DNA of 64,000 bases from CAVYUC01 sp963783085 (GTDB lineage Bacteria > Bacteroidota > Bacteroidia > Bacteroidales > Prolixibacteraceae): positions 62,001 to 126,000 of the forward strand of contig CAWAMJ010000005.1 of assembly GCA_963783085.1 (NCBI GenBank), read 5' to 3'. Within the stretch, counting starts at the first letter, position 1. The number at the start of each line of letters is the position of its first letter. The notes beneath the pieces were generated by a model that was not told where the DNA came from, ran no database searches, and was given only the letters and a program-made list of their open reading frames with translations. Made by a program: the position numbers and the translations under genes. Positions 52,698 through 60,907 of the stretch are shown piece after piece.

Positions 52698-53294
52698 TTA
52701 AAAGATATTTTTTACCGGAATAACAGGCATTGTTTCCAAATCGTGCATGGCGTTTATCAGCCCCGTTTTTTGGAAATGCTTTAAATCTTCAGGAGTGATA
52801 CGGCATACCGAAATTTTTGCCTCGTCGATCATCCGGGCCCGCTGCGTTCCCGGTAGGAGCGGAGTGTTTGGAGTCCACCATACTTTGCCGTCAAAAAAAA
52901 CAGGATTTGCTGTGTAGCTGTCTGTAAGGCATCCGTTTTTCAGAATCAGAATGTCATCACATTTTTCACGCTGTTTAAAAAGCTCGTTCAGCTTTTGCCT
53001 GTTTGCATATTTATAACTGTATTCAACTTCATTGTCTTCCACCAGCTTCAGGCTTTCAATTCTGCGGAATTTGTGGACAAGAAATTCAATCTTTTCAATT
53101 TTCTCGGCGTAAAGCACCCGGCAGCGAAAAAGTCCTTTTTTTGCAAAACCGGGAATCTGAATCTGTTCGGCAAGCCGAATCGGATTTTCAAAACCCAGGA
53201 AATCTTTTCTCGAATTATTCAGACGAATTTCGTGGTACTTTAAATTGTACAGTTTTCCATCGCAACATTTTATGGTTTCAATCAACAGGGACAT
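52698..53294 (-). CDS. pabC: Aminodeoxychorismate lyase-like PLP enzyme (class IV)
   Basis: A short 198-residue class IV aminotransferase-like protein. The likely PLP lysine is in SYKYANRQKLNELF, followed by DDILILKNGCLTDSYTANPVFFDGKVWWTP, the class IV signature. It releases pyruvate from aminodeoxychorismate to give p-aminobenzoate for folate. It overlaps pabB by 17 bases, which supports the assignment; the shortness (usual length about 200-270) is characteristic of this Bacteroidetes type. Confidence 0.8.
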   Translation of the reverse strand: MSLLIETIKCCDGKLYNLKYHEIRLNNSRKDFLGFENPIRLAEQIQIPGFAKKGLFRCRVLYAEKIEKIEFLVHKFRRIESLKLVEDNEVEYSYKYANRQKLNELFKQREKCDDILILKNGCLTDSYTANPVFFDGKVWWTPNTPLLPGTQRARMIDEAKISVCRITPEDLKHFQKTGLINAMHDLETMPVIPVKNIF

Positions 53295-54246
53295 ACACTT
53301 TTTTTAACAATTCGTCGTATTCTTTTTCGGGTTCGCTCATAAACGTAATTCCGCCGCCACTTTTGTAAACAAGTTGCCCGTTGTTATTTTCGATAAACCG
53401 AATCAACACGCAACTGTCGAGGTTTTTTCCGTCGAAAACACCAAAAATACCAGTATAGAAGCCACGGTTGTAGTCTTCAGCTTTGCGTATTATTTCCACG
53501 GTTTTCTTTTTAGGCGCTCCCGAAACCGAACCGGCAGGAAGCATTGCAAAAAGAATATCGCCTAATTTTTCGAGGTGGTTTTCCGGTAAATCGCCTGTAA
53601 TTTTTGAACTTACCTGCCACAAATTTTTCTGATTTGTTGTGATTCGCCCGAGGTAACGGAACTTTTCCACTTTTACGTTTTCGGCGACCAGGCTTAAATC
53701 ATTCCGGATTAAATCCACAATCGTGTTGTGTTCAGCAATTTCTTTCGAATCGTTTAAAACCTTTTGTTCAGCGTTTTCAATCCCGGCATCGATGGTTCCT
53801 TTCATCGGAAACGACGAAATTTTACCATCTTCAATTGTGATAAAGCTTTCCGGCGAAAAACAGACAAAGTGGTTTTTCAGGTAAATTTTATAGGGTGCAG
53901 AACTTATCCCGTAGATTTCTTCCAGAGTGAGATCAGTTTCAATTTTTGTCGGTTTTGTGTAATTCAGCAAATAAGTATCTCCGCTGAGAATGTGCTGTTT
54001 CACCAGCTCGAATCCTTTTTTGTATTCTTCGAAGGGAACCGGGCTCATTTCCCATTTTTGAGGCAGTTTTTTTTGATAAATCTCATCGTGATTTGATTTT
54101 CCCCTGATTTCCCATAAAATTTCTGATGAATCGTTCAGATTAAATATCTGCGATTTCTTTTCATCGAAACCAACGAGAAAAACAAACGGTTCACCTCGTC
54201 TTCCAAACTGATTCATTTTCTGCTGAATTGTCAAACTGCTTTCCAT
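53278..54246 (-). CDS. pabB: Aminodeoxychorismate synthase component I
   Basis: A 322-residue chorismate-binding enzyme: FELVKQHILSGDTYLLNYTKPT, PESFITIEDGKISSFPMKGTIDAG, NDSKEIAEHNTIVDLIRNDLSLVAENV, PAGSVSGAPKKKTVEIIRKAEDYNRGFYTGIFG. These are the conserved blocks of PabB/TrpE; the P-I-K-G-T-I-like FPMKGTIDAG is typical of PabB. It is shorter than TrpE and lacks most of the N-terminal domain. It overlaps pabC; the glutaminase partner is not in the window. Confidence 0.88.
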   Translation of the reverse strand: MESSLTIQQKMNQFGRRGEPFVFLVGFDEKKSQIFNLNDSSEILWEIRGKSNHDEIYQKKLPQKWEMSPVPFEEYKKGFELVKQHILSGDTYLLNYTKPTKIETDLTLEEIYGISSAPYKIYLKNHFVCFSPESFITIEDGKISSFPMKGTIDAGIENAEQKVLNDSKEIAEHNTIVDLIRNDLSLVAENVKVEKFRYLGRITTNQKNLWQVSSKITGDLPENHLEKLGDILFAMLPAGSVSGAPKKKTVEIIRKAEDYNRGFYTGIFGVFDGKNLDSCVLIRFIENNNGQLVYKSGGGITFMSEPEKEYDELLKKVYVPVD

Positions 54247-54283
54247 AGTTTTTGTTCCCGGGAATTTGCTTCAAATATCGACT

Positions 54284-55330
54284 TTAAAGAATCAATCCCT
54301 CCAGCAATTCAATGTAGATTTCTATACCGCTATAAATTTCACTTTTCAGAATGTATTCATTTGCAGTGTGCGACCTGGCTGAATCGCCCGGCCCCATTTT
54401 CACTGACGGGAATGAAATAATTGCCTGATCAGAGGTAGTGGGCGAACCGTACAAACGGATTCCCTTTTCTTTTGCCTTCTTCGCAAACGGGTGGTTTTCC
54501 GGTATTCCCGAGGAATTGAGCCGCAGCGATCGCGCTTTCACTTCCGAATCCAGGAGGCCGGAAATAATTTTCAGCGCTTCTTTGTTTTTGTAATGTTCGT
54601 TGGTGCGCACATCCACTACGAAATGACAATTATCGGGCACCACGTTATGTTGTGTCCCGGCTTCAATCTGCGTAACGGTAACTTTAACTTCCCCCAGCAC
54701 TTTCGAAACTTTTTCAAATTTATATTCGCGAAGTTTCTGAATATCGTCCACCGCTTTGTAAAGGGCATTTTCGCCTTCATTGCGGGCGGCGTGGCCTGAT
54801 TTTCCGTGAGCGGTGCAATCGAGCACCAGCAAACCTTTTTCGGCAACGGCCAGTTCCATTTTTGTAGGTTCGCCAACAATGCCAAATGTCACGGGGGCAA
54901 TTTCCGGGAGCACAATTGCCAAACCATTTTGTCCCGAAATTTCTTCTTCGGCAGTGGCGGCATAAACCAGGTTGAACGGCAAACTTTCGCGTTCATAAAA
55001 ATGAACAAAAACCGCCAGCAGCGCAACCAGCGGACCACCGGCATCGTTGCTTCCCAGTCCGGTGAGTTTATCGCCTTCTTCCAGCGGTGTAAACGGATCA
55101 ACGGTGTATCCGCTGGCAGGTTTAACCGTATCGATGTGCGAATTCAGCAAAATGGTGGGTTTTTCCCGGTTGAAATAGTTATTGAACGCCCAGGTATTGT
55201 TTTGCTTCGTTTTAAAAGGAATGCCCTCGTTTTTCAGAAAACTCCGCATGATTTCAGCCGCCTGTGCTTCTTCCTTGCTGAACGACGGCGTTGAAATAAG
55301 CTGTTTTAACAGGTCGATGTATTTTTCCAT
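54284..55330 (-). CDS. M20 family metallodeacetylase, ArgE/DapE-like
   Basis: A 348-residue di-zinc amidohydrolase of the M20 family. Zinc-binding segments are LLNSHIDTVKP, GLGSNDAGGPLVALL and YAATAEEEISGQNGLA, and the dimerisation part holds GHAARNEGENALYKAV. The final zinc His is in DSARSHTANEY. ArgE (N-acetylornithine/N-acetylcitrulline deacetylase) is the closest subfamily in Bacteroidetes, but no arginine gene is adjacent. I start at the ATG at 55330 (MEKYIDLLKQ), the family N-terminus. Confidence 0.83.
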   Translation of the reverse strand: MEKYIDLLKQLISTPSFSKEEAQAAEIMRSFLKNEGIPFKTKQNNTWAFNNYFNREKPTILLNSHIDTVKPASGYTVDPFTPLEEGDKLTGLGSNDAGGPLVALLAVFVHFYERESLPFNLVYAATAEEEISGQNGLAIVLPEIAPVTFGIVGEPTKMELAVAEKGLLVLDCTAHGKSGHAARNEGENALYKAVDDIQKLREYKFEKVSKVLGEVKVTVTQIEAGTQHNVVPDNCHFVVDVRTNEHYKNKEALKIISGLLDSEVKARSLRLNSSGIPENHPFAKKAKEKGIRLYGSPTTSDQAIISFPSVKMGPGDSARSHTANEYILKSEIYSGIEIYIELLEGLIL

Positions 55331-55457
55331 TGTTTCGTTTCTATCGATGAATGCAAAAGTGGCAAAAAATTTTTGTTTTAATCCCAACGCTATTTCCCCT
55401 GTGTTTTCTGATTATGCAATAAACGTAACTCCAGCCGTCCTTCAATCTGAAACTTTT

Positions 55458-55465
55458 TATCTTTG
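55458..55465 (+). promoter_or_regulatory. Candidate -7 box of the thioredoxin-like gene
   Basis: TATCTTTG matches TAnnTTTG and lies 18 bases before the ATG at 55484, so the leader would be about ten bases. The -33 region is not convincing. Confidence 0.35.
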
Positions 55466-55483
55466 TGAAGAAAAGCAAATGAG

Positions 55484-55936
55484 ATGGTTCGAAAAATAAT
55501 ACCGGTTGTTTTGTTGCTGATTGTTCTGATTTCCGGGTTTTTATTGAAAGGGAAAATCAACAGTGTTATCTCGGAACAAATGAAAAACCAGGCTGGAGCG
55601 GAAGTAATCCTTTCGGGCGAAACCTGGGTCGATTCGTTGTTTAACTACGAAACCAACGGAAATGATTTCCGGTATACTTTGCTTGAATTCAGTACCGACC
55701 GCTGCACCGTTTGTAAAGCCATGAAACCGGAACTGGGTAAAGTGCAAAAAAACCGGCCCGAAATAAATGTTGTGTTTCTAAATACGATGAATTTAAATAC
55801 TCAGAACGTGATGCAGTATTTTGGTATTTCCGCCACTCCCACACAAATTCTGCTCAACCGGCAGGGGAAAGAAATTTTCAGAAATTACGGATTTATTCCC
55901 GCCGATGGTTTGATGGCAAAAGCCGTGGAAATGTAA
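55484..55936 (+). CDS. Membrane-anchored thioredoxin-like protein
   Basis: A 150-residue thioredoxin fold anchored by an N-terminal helix (residues 4-22). The active site is C-T-V-C in FSTDRCTVCKAMKPELGKV, and the cis-proline lies in ISATPTQILLNRQGKEIF. Short, single-domain periplasmic thioredoxin-like proteins of this kind reduce disulfides or help cytochrome maturation. No partner is identified nearby. Confidence 0.86.
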   Translation: MVRKIIPVVLLLIVLISGFLLKGKINSVISEQMKNQAGAEVILSGETWVDSLFNYETNGNDFRYTLLEFSTDRCTVCKAMKPELGKVQKNRPEINVVFLNTMNLNTQNVMQYFGISATPTQILLNRQGKEIFRNYGFIPADGLMAKAVEM

Positions 55937-56102
55937 TCGCAGCATATCCGTCAATATTTCACTATCACACTTGATTTAAAGGACTTTAATGACTCCGTTA
56001 AACGGGCAGAAATAATTTCCGTCCGGTATAAATAATCTTTCACTTTTTGCAGTAATATTGCATAATTTTTTTACTGGTGTCCGTGATAATGAAAGTTTTA
56101 AT

Positions 56103-56199
56103 ATTAATGGCTAAAGCCTGTTTTTCGTGCTCCAAAATTAACCCCCGGCTTAAGCCGGGGGCAATAAAACCCTTGTACAGAAGGGCTTTAGCCATTAAT
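56103..56199. repeat. Long palindromic element with nested hairpins
   Basis: ATTAATGGCTAAAGCC (56103-56118) is the complement of GGCTTTAGCCATTAAT (56184-56199). The middle contains the perfect palindrome CCCCCGGCTTAAGCCGGGGG (56142-56161) and a CCCTT/AAGGG hairpin (56170-56185). The frame over this region is a by-product of the palindrome. Such elements are common in Bacteroidetes intergenic DNA. Confidence 0.75.
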
Positions 56200-56246
56200 C
56201 TGTTATTTAACCGAATACCAGTATAATTTTTCATTTAAATATATTC

Positions 56247-56558
56247 ATGAAATCATTGTATACCATTGGTTTGCTGGCGTTGTCCAATACATTTATGACG
56301 TTTGCATGGTACGGCCACCTGAAATTCAGGGAAATGAAATGGTTCGAAACTCTGCCGCTGATAGCAATTGTTCTGATTAGCTGGGGAATTGCCTTGTTTG
56401 AATATTTTTTCCAGGTGCCGGCGAACCGTATTGGTTTCAGGGGAAACGGCGGGCCTTTTTCACTGGTGGAACTGAAGGTTATTCAGGAGGTGATTACGCT
56501 GGTGGTTTTTGTTGTTTTTTCACTGGCATTTTTTTGCAGGGTTGTTTTTAGTACCTGA
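56247..56558 (+). CDS. DUF486/DMT-like small membrane protein, C-terminally truncated
   Basis: A 103-residue protein that matches DUF486 up to residue about 95: TFMTFAWYGHLKFREMKWFETLPLIAIVLISWGIALFEYFFQVPANRIGF, then GGPFSLVELKVIQEVITLVVFVVFSLAFF. The family normally continues for about 20-25 residues with R-W-N-H and a last helix ending in F-I-F. Here CRVVFST replaces that part and a stop follows; no frame downstream restores it. The next 700 bases hold transposase debris, which suggests disruption. Confidence 0.8.
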   Translation: MKSLYTIGLLALSNTFMTFAWYGHLKFREMKWFETLPLIAIVLISWGIALFEYFFQVPANRIGFRGNGGPFSLVELKVIQEVITLVVFVVFSLAFFCRVVFST

Positions 56559-56851
56559 TATTGATTTGTGGGTATCGGTATTACCTTTTTGCTGCATGTG
56601 CTTATTGGTGTTTTTTATCTCTTCTTCATATTCACGTTTATAGTGGGTAGTATTTTTCGGTATACGGGCATGTATTTTGTATCAATCCGCTCCGGTATTT
56701 TTTCCTCTTCATTTTCTGTATCCTGTATGGGAAATGCTTCCACACATCACATTTTTATAGTAGATGTAGAGATGTTTTCCTTACTGGTGGTGTTCCAGTG
56801 GCCTTCCCTTTTTTTTCTGTTTTCATTTAAAAGAACATTCACCCAGTGAGG

Positions 56852-57300
56852 CTATATACCAAAAGTTCTGACTCTGGGATGGTTTGTTTTGGTGACACTT
56901 TCCATATTTGAACTGTGCGTTTCTGTAAATTCGTTGGTTCTGTTTACAGCTCGCTTGATTTGGGTAGGATGGAGTTTTATGAAACTGCATTTTTCAAGCA
57001 ATCTCGAACTTTCTTCCGGGGTATTGTAAGCACATGAATACAGTACGACCTCCTTCACATCCGACATCAGCAATTCCCCATTTACTCCTAATTTTTCGTC
57101 AAGAGGGAAAGTCTGTTGCCTCCTGACCTATGCTGGTAATAGCTTCTGGTAATACCAATCTTTCCAAGTGAGGTGATAATTTCTTTTGTGCTTTTCCCTT
57201 TGTTCAAATAAAGCTTGCCGCCCGATTCAATATAATCAACCGGCTCATCCCTCGATTCAAAATAGCTTTTTACAACATGGCAACCCAAATCGCTTAACAC
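56852..57300 (-). pseudogene. Decayed transposase-like fragment
   Basis: Two minus-strand frames join by a one-base shift near 57100. The first (from 57300) reads SRDEPVDYIESGGKLYLNKGKSTKEIITSLGKIGITRSYYQHRSGG. The second continues FPLDEKLGVNGELLMSDVKEVVLYSCAYNTPEESSRLLEKCSFIKLHPTQIKRAVNR. The F-P-L-D-E and AYNTPEESSRLL pattern resembles the N-terminal region of ISKra4/ISLre2-like transposases. The catalytic C-terminal part is missing, so it is an inactive relic. Confidence 0.4.
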
Positions 57301-57699
57301 TTCCTTATCTGCCCTATAAAATCTGTAGCTGTTTGTAAATCCAATTTGTTTTTATAACTGTTTTTACAAATTGTTATCATTTTTTGTCTGATTTTATCAA
57401 TAGATGAATTGATAATTTTTTCTAAGTTTGTTTTTGCTCCTGTATAATGTTAATTTTAAGTTGTTTATATATTAAAAGTAATAGAAATTTAAAAAATTGT
57501 GTAAAGGAAAGAATTAAAAATGAAACTTTCCGGTTAAATCATTTTATCGGTTTTGGCTTCCTGATACTGGCTGTTTATTTTATCTTTAAAAAATAGAACA
57601 TTCTCCCGCTTTGAAATAAAAAGGCTTGAAAATAAATATTTTAGGATTGAGATAATTTTTCAGATTACCACCTAATTCAAATTTCCTGTTAAAAACAGG
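57301..57699. other. Very AT-rich intergenic region
   Basis: About 400 bases, much of it A and T runs. No gene, RNA or repeat could be supported. It separates the transposase relic from the GT39 gene. Confidence 0.4.
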
Positions 57700-59250
57700 A
57701 TGTTGCAAAAAATGAGAAAAAAGAATGCAATACTTTTGACCTTTCTTCTGTTGAAATTCGTTTTGCAATATTTTGCCATCGATCCGGTATACGAACTGCA
57801 CCGCGATGAATTTTTGCACCTCGACCTGGGCAAGCACCTGGCCTGGGGCTATTCGTCCGTTCCGCCGGTCACAGGAGTTATTTCGTATGTTATTTTTTTG
57901 CTCGGAAATTCGGTTTTTTGGGTGAAATTTTTTCCGGCATTTTTTGGTGCGCTTACTTTGGTGGTTGTCTGGAAAATGGTGGAAACGCTGAATGGAGGCC
58001 TGTTTGCCCTGGTTTTGGCAGCAACCGGAACCCTTTTATCTGTACTGCTTCGGATTAACACGCTATACCAGCCCAATTCGCTGGATTTTCTGATGTGGAC
58101 ACTGCTTTTTTATACCGTCATAAAATTCATTCAGACTGAAAATAACAGCTGGCTTTATTTTGCCGGAGTAACATTTGCTCTCGGTTTCCTAAACAAGTAC
58201 AATATTGGTTTTTTAGTGTTGGGACTGTTGCCTGCAGTTTTAATCGCCGGTCCGCGAAACATCTTCCGGAACAAACATCTCTGGTTTGCTGCAATCCTGG
58301 CATTGATAATTATTTTGCCTAATCTGGTTTGGCAGATGCAAAATGATTTTCCGGTGGTTCATCATTTAACTACACTCGCTGCAACACAATTGATCAATGT
58401 AAGCCGTGTTGGCGTTTTGGTCGAACAGCTGTTCTTTTTCACCGGCTCACTGATTGTAATTGCAGCCGCATGGATTTCATTGTTCATTTACCCACCCTTT
58501 AAACCATACCGGTTTTTATTTTTTACCTTTTTATTTACGCTGGCGACATTCGTTTATTTGCGTGCAAAACCTTATTACGCTATCGGATTATATCCGGTGT
58601 TTCTGCCTTTCGGCGCAGTGTACCTGGAAAAGTTGTTGGAAAAAGGACGGGTACGATACCTGCGGCCGGTATTTCTGCTGATTCCGGTGGTTGTTATGAT
58701 TCCCATCTGGCAAATTATACTGCCGGTTTTGTCTCCCGAAGAAATCAGGGCGAAAAAGGAGTTGTTTGAAAAGTTTGGTCTCCTGCGCTGGGAAGACGGC
58801 CGGAACCACCAACTGCCGCAGGATTTTGCCGATATGCAGGGCTGGCGGGAGCTGGCCGGAATTGTTGATTCTGCCTTAATTTTTGAAGGATTAACAAATG
58901 ACATTATTATCCAGTGCGACAATTACGGACAGGCCGGCGCCATTAATTTTTATTCAAAATACGATGTGCCGGCACTTACAATGAATGCTGATTATATAAA
59001 CTGGTACCCATTGGGTGAGATGGAAATAAAAAATGTGATCCTTGTGAAAAATGCAGAAGACGATGATGCCGATGCTGAAAATGTGAAACCATTTTTTAAC
59101 GAGGTTTATTTATATCGGAGAAATAAAGGACAAATATGCCAGGGAGGCCGGTACCCGGGTTTTTTTGTTGAAAGGCGCCAAAGTTTCGGTGAATGGTATT
59201 TTGGCAGAAGAAATACGGGATCGCAAAAACAGGGAACGGTTTTAATTTAG
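57700..59250 (+). CDS. Glycosyltransferase family 39-like membrane protein (C-terminus frame-shifted)
   Basis: A 516-residue integral membrane enzyme of the ArnT/PMT (GT39/GT-C) type with about eleven helices. The catalytic loop contains D-x-E-like YELHRDEFLHLDLGKHLAWGYSSVPP near residue 32-55. Such enzymes use polyprenyl-phosphate sugars outside the membrane. After NEVYL (59112) the frame continues into an unusual tail. One base lower, the sequence reads I-G-E-I-K-D-K-Y-A-R-E-A-G-T-R-V-F-L-L-K and stops at 59245, a more natural end. Confidence 0.85.
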   Translation: MLQKMRKKNAILLTFLLLKFVLQYFAIDPVYELHRDEFLHLDLGKHLAWGYSSVPPVTGVISYVIFLLGNSVFWVKFFPAFFGALTLVVVWKMVETLNGGLFALVLAATGTLLSVLLRINTLYQPNSLDFLMWTLLFYTVIKFIQTENNSWLYFAGVTFALGFLNKYNIGFLVLGLLPAVLIAGPRNIFRNKHLWFAAILALIIILPNLVWQMQNDFPVVHHLTTLAATQLINVSRVGVLVEQLFFFTGSLIVIAAAWISLFIYPPFKPYRFLFFTFLFTLATFVYLRAKPYYAIGLYPVFLPFGAVYLEKLLEKGRVRYLRPVFLLIPVVVMIPIWQIILPVLSPEEIRAKKELFEKFGLLRWEDGRNHQLPQDFADMQGWRELAGIVDSALIFEGLTNDIIIQCDNYGQAGAINFYSKYDVPALTMNADYINWYPLGEMEIKNVILVKNAEDDDADAENVKPFFNEVYLYRRNKGQICQGGRYPGFFVERRQSFGEWYFGRRNTGSQKQGTVLI

Positions 59251-59428
59251 AAATCCGTTATTTGATTTGAAGCTGCCGGTTCAGGTAAATTTATTTTTAA
59301 AAAAACCGGGGATAAAACTGCAACCTAATTTTTGCTTTGGAGTAGAAAAAGAAATACTGACTTGATAATCAGTTTAAAAACAGTATTTATCGGTATTTAA
59401 ATGACAAATCAAAAATTAACAAAAAACC

Positions 59429-59929
59429 ATGGAAACTGAAACTGTAAAACAATCCGAAGTAAAAGAATTTGAATGTTGCCCGCCATTTGAACCAGCCCCC
59501 TGGGAAGATAAAATTATTGAATGGGATGACAAAAAATTCATCCGCGACAGTGTGATCACCGCCTTTTACATGCCTCTGAATTTTGGGCATATCATGAAAA
59601 AGCTCATGAAAAAAATAGACGAAGCCGGTGCAAAAACGCCGGATTACGTGTGTCTTTCCGACCACACTTCAAAATGGAACATGGATGTATACCTGGCCGT
59701 GGATAAGGAAATACCGGGCGCCCGGAATGTAACTTTGAGCGGTAATTACTTTACCCGCGTTTACGAAGGCGATTATAAACATACCAAAGAATGGTGCGAC
59801 GATTTTGACAAAGAAGCTGCTGCGCGAAACCTGAATATACAGAAACAGTACATGTGGTACACCACCTGTCCGAAATGCGCCAAAAAGTACGGCAAAAATT
59901 ACGTGGTGATTGTGGGGAAGGTGGTTTGA
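59429..59929 (+). CDS. Conserved protein of unknown function with CxxC end
   Basis: A 166-residue soluble protein. Noted segments are WEDKIIEWDDKKFIRDSVITAFYMPLNFGHIMKKLMKKIDEAG, YVCLSDHTSKWNMDVYLAVDKEIPGARNVTLSGNYFTRVYEGDY and, at the C-terminus, YTTCPKCAKKYGKNYVVIVGKV with a CPKC pair. Similar proteins in bacteria and archaea are often labelled hydrolase without proof. No signal peptide. It stands alone just before the repeat array. Confidence 0.65.
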   Translation: METETVKQSEVKEFECCPPFEPAPWEDKIIEWDDKKFIRDSVITAFYMPLNFGHIMKKLMKKIDEAGAKTPDYVCLSDHTSKWNMDVYLAVDKEIPGARNVTLSGNYFTRVYEGDYKHTKEWCDDFDKEAAARNLNIQKQYMWYTTCPKCAKKYGKNYVVIVGKVV

Positions 59930-59934
59930 GAGAG

Positions 59935-60905
59935 CAGATATTAAAAATATCAGCGTATTTCTGCGGAATCTGCGGGAAATATTTCTTTTAATTGGAAGCG
60001 GTCTCTTATTTTTCCGGCGCGCAATGCGTCAAGCGGTTTGCTCCGCTCGACGCGTAAATGAAAAATTGGTCAAGCGGTTTTTGATCCGCTCGACGCGTAA
60101 ACAATAAAATATATTGAACCCTTTCCGGGTTCTGTTTTCGCTTCATTTCCAACCCCGCATTTCATACGGGGCTATTTTTATTAAATCCTTTCAGGATTTT
60201 TTTAACTTTTTGATTTTGTTATTTGGTGTTTCTTATTTCCTTTTTGATATCCCGCTCCTGCCAGACGCTGTAAAAATAGTATTTCTGCGGAATCTGCGGG
60301 AAATATTTCTTTTAATTGGAAGCGGCCTCTTATTTTCCGGCGCCCAACGCGTCAAGCGGTTTGATCCGCTCGACGCGTAAATGAAAAATTGGTCAAGCGG
60401 TTTTGATCCGCTCGACGCGTAACACGATAAAATATATTGAACCCTTTCCGGGTTCCGTTTGCGCATCGTTTCCAACCCCGCATTTCATACGGGGCTATTT
60501 TTATTAAATCCTTTCAGGATTTCCTCTACTTTCTGATTTTGTTATTTCCTGTTCGCAGGCGGGCTTATTCGGTGTTTCTTATTTCCTTTTTGATATCCCG
60601 CTCCTGCCAGACGCAGGTTGGGATTGCGCTGATTTTCGCAGAAATTAAAAATATCATGCGTATTTCTGCGGAATCTGCGGGAAATATTTCTTTTAATTGG
60701 AAGCGGTCTCTTATTTTCCGGCGCCCAACGCGTCAAGCGGTTTGATCCGCTCGACGCGTAAATGAAAAATTGGTCAAGCGGTTTGATCCGCTCGACGCGT
60801 AACCGATGAAATATATTGAACCCTTTCCGGGTTCTGTTTTCGCTTCATTTCCAACCCCGCATTTCATACGGGGCTATTTTTATTAAATCCTTTCAGGATT
60901 TGTTT
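59935..60905. repeat. Hairpin-rich repeat array, three copies of a ~325-380 bp unit
   Basis: Three units start with TATTTCTGCGGAATCTGCGG at 59956, 60280 and 60661. Each holds two AAGCGG-CCGCTC palindromes (60026-60053, 60069-60094; 60347-60378, 60392-60416; 60728-60759, 60773-60800). Each also holds a GAACCC/GGGTTC hairpin, a CCCCG/CGGGG hairpin and an AAATCC/GGATTT hairpin. The palindrome at 60347-60378 has a seven-base plus five-base stem with one mismatch. Copy 2 to copy 3 contains about 57 extra bases. No gene is encoded. Confidence 0.9.
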
Positions 60906-60907
60906 TT

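Noticed and set aside
56040..56234. A 64-residue minus-strand ORF over the palindrome
   Set aside because: Its open frame results from the inverted repeat itself, and it shows no protein-like conservation.
56568..56849. A 93-residue hydrophobic ORF after DUF486
   Set aside because: It begins with GTG in AT-rich sequence, has no family pattern and does not restore the DUF486 end.
59910..60745. Short ORFs inside the repeat array
   Set aside because: They are repeated copies of the same non-coding unit in several frames, with basic and cysteine-poor compositions and no family resemblance.
59935..60905. The array as a CRISPR locus
   Set aside because: The unit is 325-380 bases and contains several hairpins; there are no short identical repeats with unique spacers and no cas genes nearby.
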